64,000 nucleotides of DNA, from positions 1 through 64,000 of the forward strand of contig NZ_QJRJ01000070.1 of assembly GCF_003254625.1 (NCBI RefSeq). The letters run 5' to 3'. Both the position numbers and the translations under genes were made by a program. Below are positions 63,042 through 64,000 of the stretch, piece by piece. Position 1 is the stretch's first letter. The number at the start of each line of letters is the position of its first letter. The notes under the pieces are model-generated. The model made no database searches and was not told where the DNA came from. It saw only the letters and a list, made by a program, of their open reading frames with translations. The DNA is from Flavobacterium ginsenosidimutans (lineage in GTDB: Bacteria > Bacteroidota > Bacteroidia > Flavobacteriales > Flavobacteriaceae).

Positions 63042-63738
63042 TTTTGAAAAGGATTTCCGTGAAAAACTTAACGAACGCCGTATAGAACCAAGCAACAAAG
63101 CCTGGGATCGATTGGATGCGATGTTGAGTGTGGCAGAAGAGAAAAAACCAGAAAAAAAATCAAAAAGAAAATGGCTGTATATCGCAGCAAGTCTCATTGG
63201 GTTTTTATTGGTTGAAACGTTGTTTTTCAATCAAAATAAAAATGCGGTTAAAACGCCAGAAACGGTAGTTGTTGAAAAAGAAACTAAAAAAGAATCGGTA
63301 ACAGAAACTGTTTTAAATACTGTTGATTCAGTAAAAACTGAAACTGCAATTGCCGAAAAAACTTCGAAAGAAACAGGAAACAAAAACAAAAAAATTAGCA
63401 ATCAAATTTTAAATAGAACCAGTAAAAATGAATCAAATCAAATAGCGGAGTCTTCAATCATCAAAAACAATCAAGAAAAACAATCAACAAACAATCAAAC
63501 CGTAATTACAGAGAATCCTAAAAAAGAAAATGTTGATCAATTATTGCAAACAGCAGAAAATAAAGTTCTGGCAGAAAGTGGCGTTAAAAAAGCAAAAGTA
63601 AAAATCAATGCCAACGATTTATTGAATCAAGTCGACGGCGAATTAGAGCTTTCATTTAGAGAAAAAGTAATTACTAAAGTAAACAAAAACTTTCAGGAAG
63701 TAAAAGTTGCTTTGTCTAATAGAAATCAACAAGAGTAA
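63028..63738 (+). CDS. Putative anti-sigma factor, single-pass membrane protein
   Basis: 236 residues. N-terminal 47 cytoplasmic residues include FEKDFREKLNERRIEPSNKAWDRLDAML, a helical pattern common in bacteroidetal membrane proteins linked to ECF sigma factors. A single membrane helix (KRKWLYIAASLIGFLLVETLFF, about 46-66) is followed by a long low-complexity Lys/Glu/Asn/Thr-rich periplasmic part. It overlaps the sigma gene by 14 bases. It lacks an obvious zinc anti-sigma (HxxxCxxC) motif, so it is called anti-sigma by position and topology only. Confidence 0.65.
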   Translation: MEPNNFEKDFREKLNERRIEPSNKAWDRLDAMLSVAEEKKPEKKSKRKWLYIAASLIGFLLVETLFFNQNKNAVKTPETVVVEKETKKESVTETVLNTVDSVKTETAIAEKTSKETGNKNKKISNQILNRTSKNESNQIAESSIIKNNQEKQSTNNQTVITENPKKENVDQLLQTAENKVLAESGVKKAKVKINANDLLNQVDGELELSFREKVITKVNKNFQEVKVALSNRNQQE

Positions 63739-63792
63739 AACATTAATAAATAAAATCATCAATCACTAATCAATCATTTTAAAAAATCAATC

Positions 63793-64000
63793 ATGAAAAA
63801 TATTACCATTTATTTCATTCTTTTCTTTTTCCTTTTGGTAAATAAAGTAATTGGACAAGAAACTTTTGAATCTGAAACAAAAAGAATCGCTAATAAAATC
63901 GAGAAAATTACAAAAGAAGAAAAAGAAGCTTTAAAAGAAGAAGTTGAAGCAGTAAACGTTCAGTTATCTGAAGGAAAAATTACTCAGGAACAGGCTGAAA
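63793..64000 (+). CDS. Exported coiled-coil protein, truncated at window end
   Basis: Starts at ATG 63793 and is open to the window edge (69 codons seen). MKNITIYFILFFFLLVNKVIGQ is a Sec signal peptide. The rest (ETKRIANKIEKITKEEKEALKEEVEAVN...) is a highly charged helix. It lies 54 bases after the putative anti-sigma gene and is probably the third gene of that operon. A periplasmic partner or target of the sigma system is plausible, but most of the protein lies outside the window. Confidence 0.75.
   Translation, partial: MKNITIYFILFFFLLVNKVIGQETFESETKRIANKIEKITKEEKEALKEEVEAVNVQLSEGKITQEQAE

Overview
The window is AT-rich chromosomal DNA from a Bacteroidota member, almost certainly a Flavobacterium related to F. 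johnsoniae. The support is seen directly: house-keeping proteins of flavobacterial type, a type IX secretion 'plug' protein, DUF5103/DUF5916/DUF6370/DUF6702 families, and many promoters with the Bacteroidota -7 element TAnnTTTG (sometimes with a -33 TTG about 17-23 bp upstream) in place of an E. coli-type -10. No phage, IS transposase, CRISPR array, rRNA or large foreign island is visible. Window-wide species assignment is inference.

Layout. 1-5.7 kb: DUF1508 protein, a heptad-repeat lipoprotein, Kdo transferase (waaA), a DegT-type sugar aminotransferase followed by galE, and a DMT exporter. 5.7-6.2 kb: a small toxin-antitoxin-like pair. 6.3-10.7 kb: fabD, a DUF983 protein, an AraC regulator, then YceI, a YjdI-like ferredoxin and pirin. 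11.4-16.4 kb: glyoxylate shunt locus, with a RamB-like regulator divergent from aceB and aceA. 16.5-18.5 kb: purT, DUF6370 and Crp/Fnr operon. 19-28.7 kb: U32 rRNA/tRNA-hydroxylase-type protein, PA2169 four-helix protein, aspartate aminotransferase, fatty acid desaturase, rsmG, an unknown protein, a lipoprotein beta-carbonic anhydrase and pruA. 28.8-38.5 kb: apaG, SNF2 helicase with the T9SS plug protein, a methyltransferase and map, DUF445, gpmI. 38.5-45.2 kb: CBM9/DUF5916 outer-membrane protein, two convergent L,D-transpeptidases, an acetyltransferase, two identical tRNA-Gly(TCC) genes, pepE. 45.3-51.1 kb: a translationally coupled array of four CarboxypepD_reg-like exported proteins, DUF6702 and an M1 metallopeptidase. 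51.3-54.3 kb: tatA with a PAP2 phosphatase, phytanoyl-CoA dioxygenase-like protein, O-methyltransferase, LEA-like lipoprotein. 54.5-58 kb: a YceI/porin cluster. 58.3-64 kb: rlmN, a lipoprotein, polyprenyl synthase, an unknown protein, and an ECF sigma / putative anti-sigma / exported protein operon that runs off the window.

The most notable signals are regulatory and structural. Four promoters lack a -33 box and instead carry a palindrome centred 33-34 bp upstream of the -7 centre, i.e. about -41.5, the classic class II activator position. Two (YceI and pirin) share the near-palindrome CTTAATCTAGATTAAG. The other two (YceI genes of the porin cluster) share an FNR-like TGATAAAAATCA. The glyoxylate regulator has a palindrome sitting on its own -7 box and appears leaderless. 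Intergenic spaces are packed with several families of dispersed palindromic repeats, one of which (three copies, about 100 bp) has co-varying arms around an asymmetric conserved core. A second, structured element with conserved GATAGAAGTGGAAA and CGGATAG boxes occurs twice and may encode a small RNA.

Where an internal start codon was chosen, it is because the longer reading frame runs through a recognisable promoter or because the family begins there.
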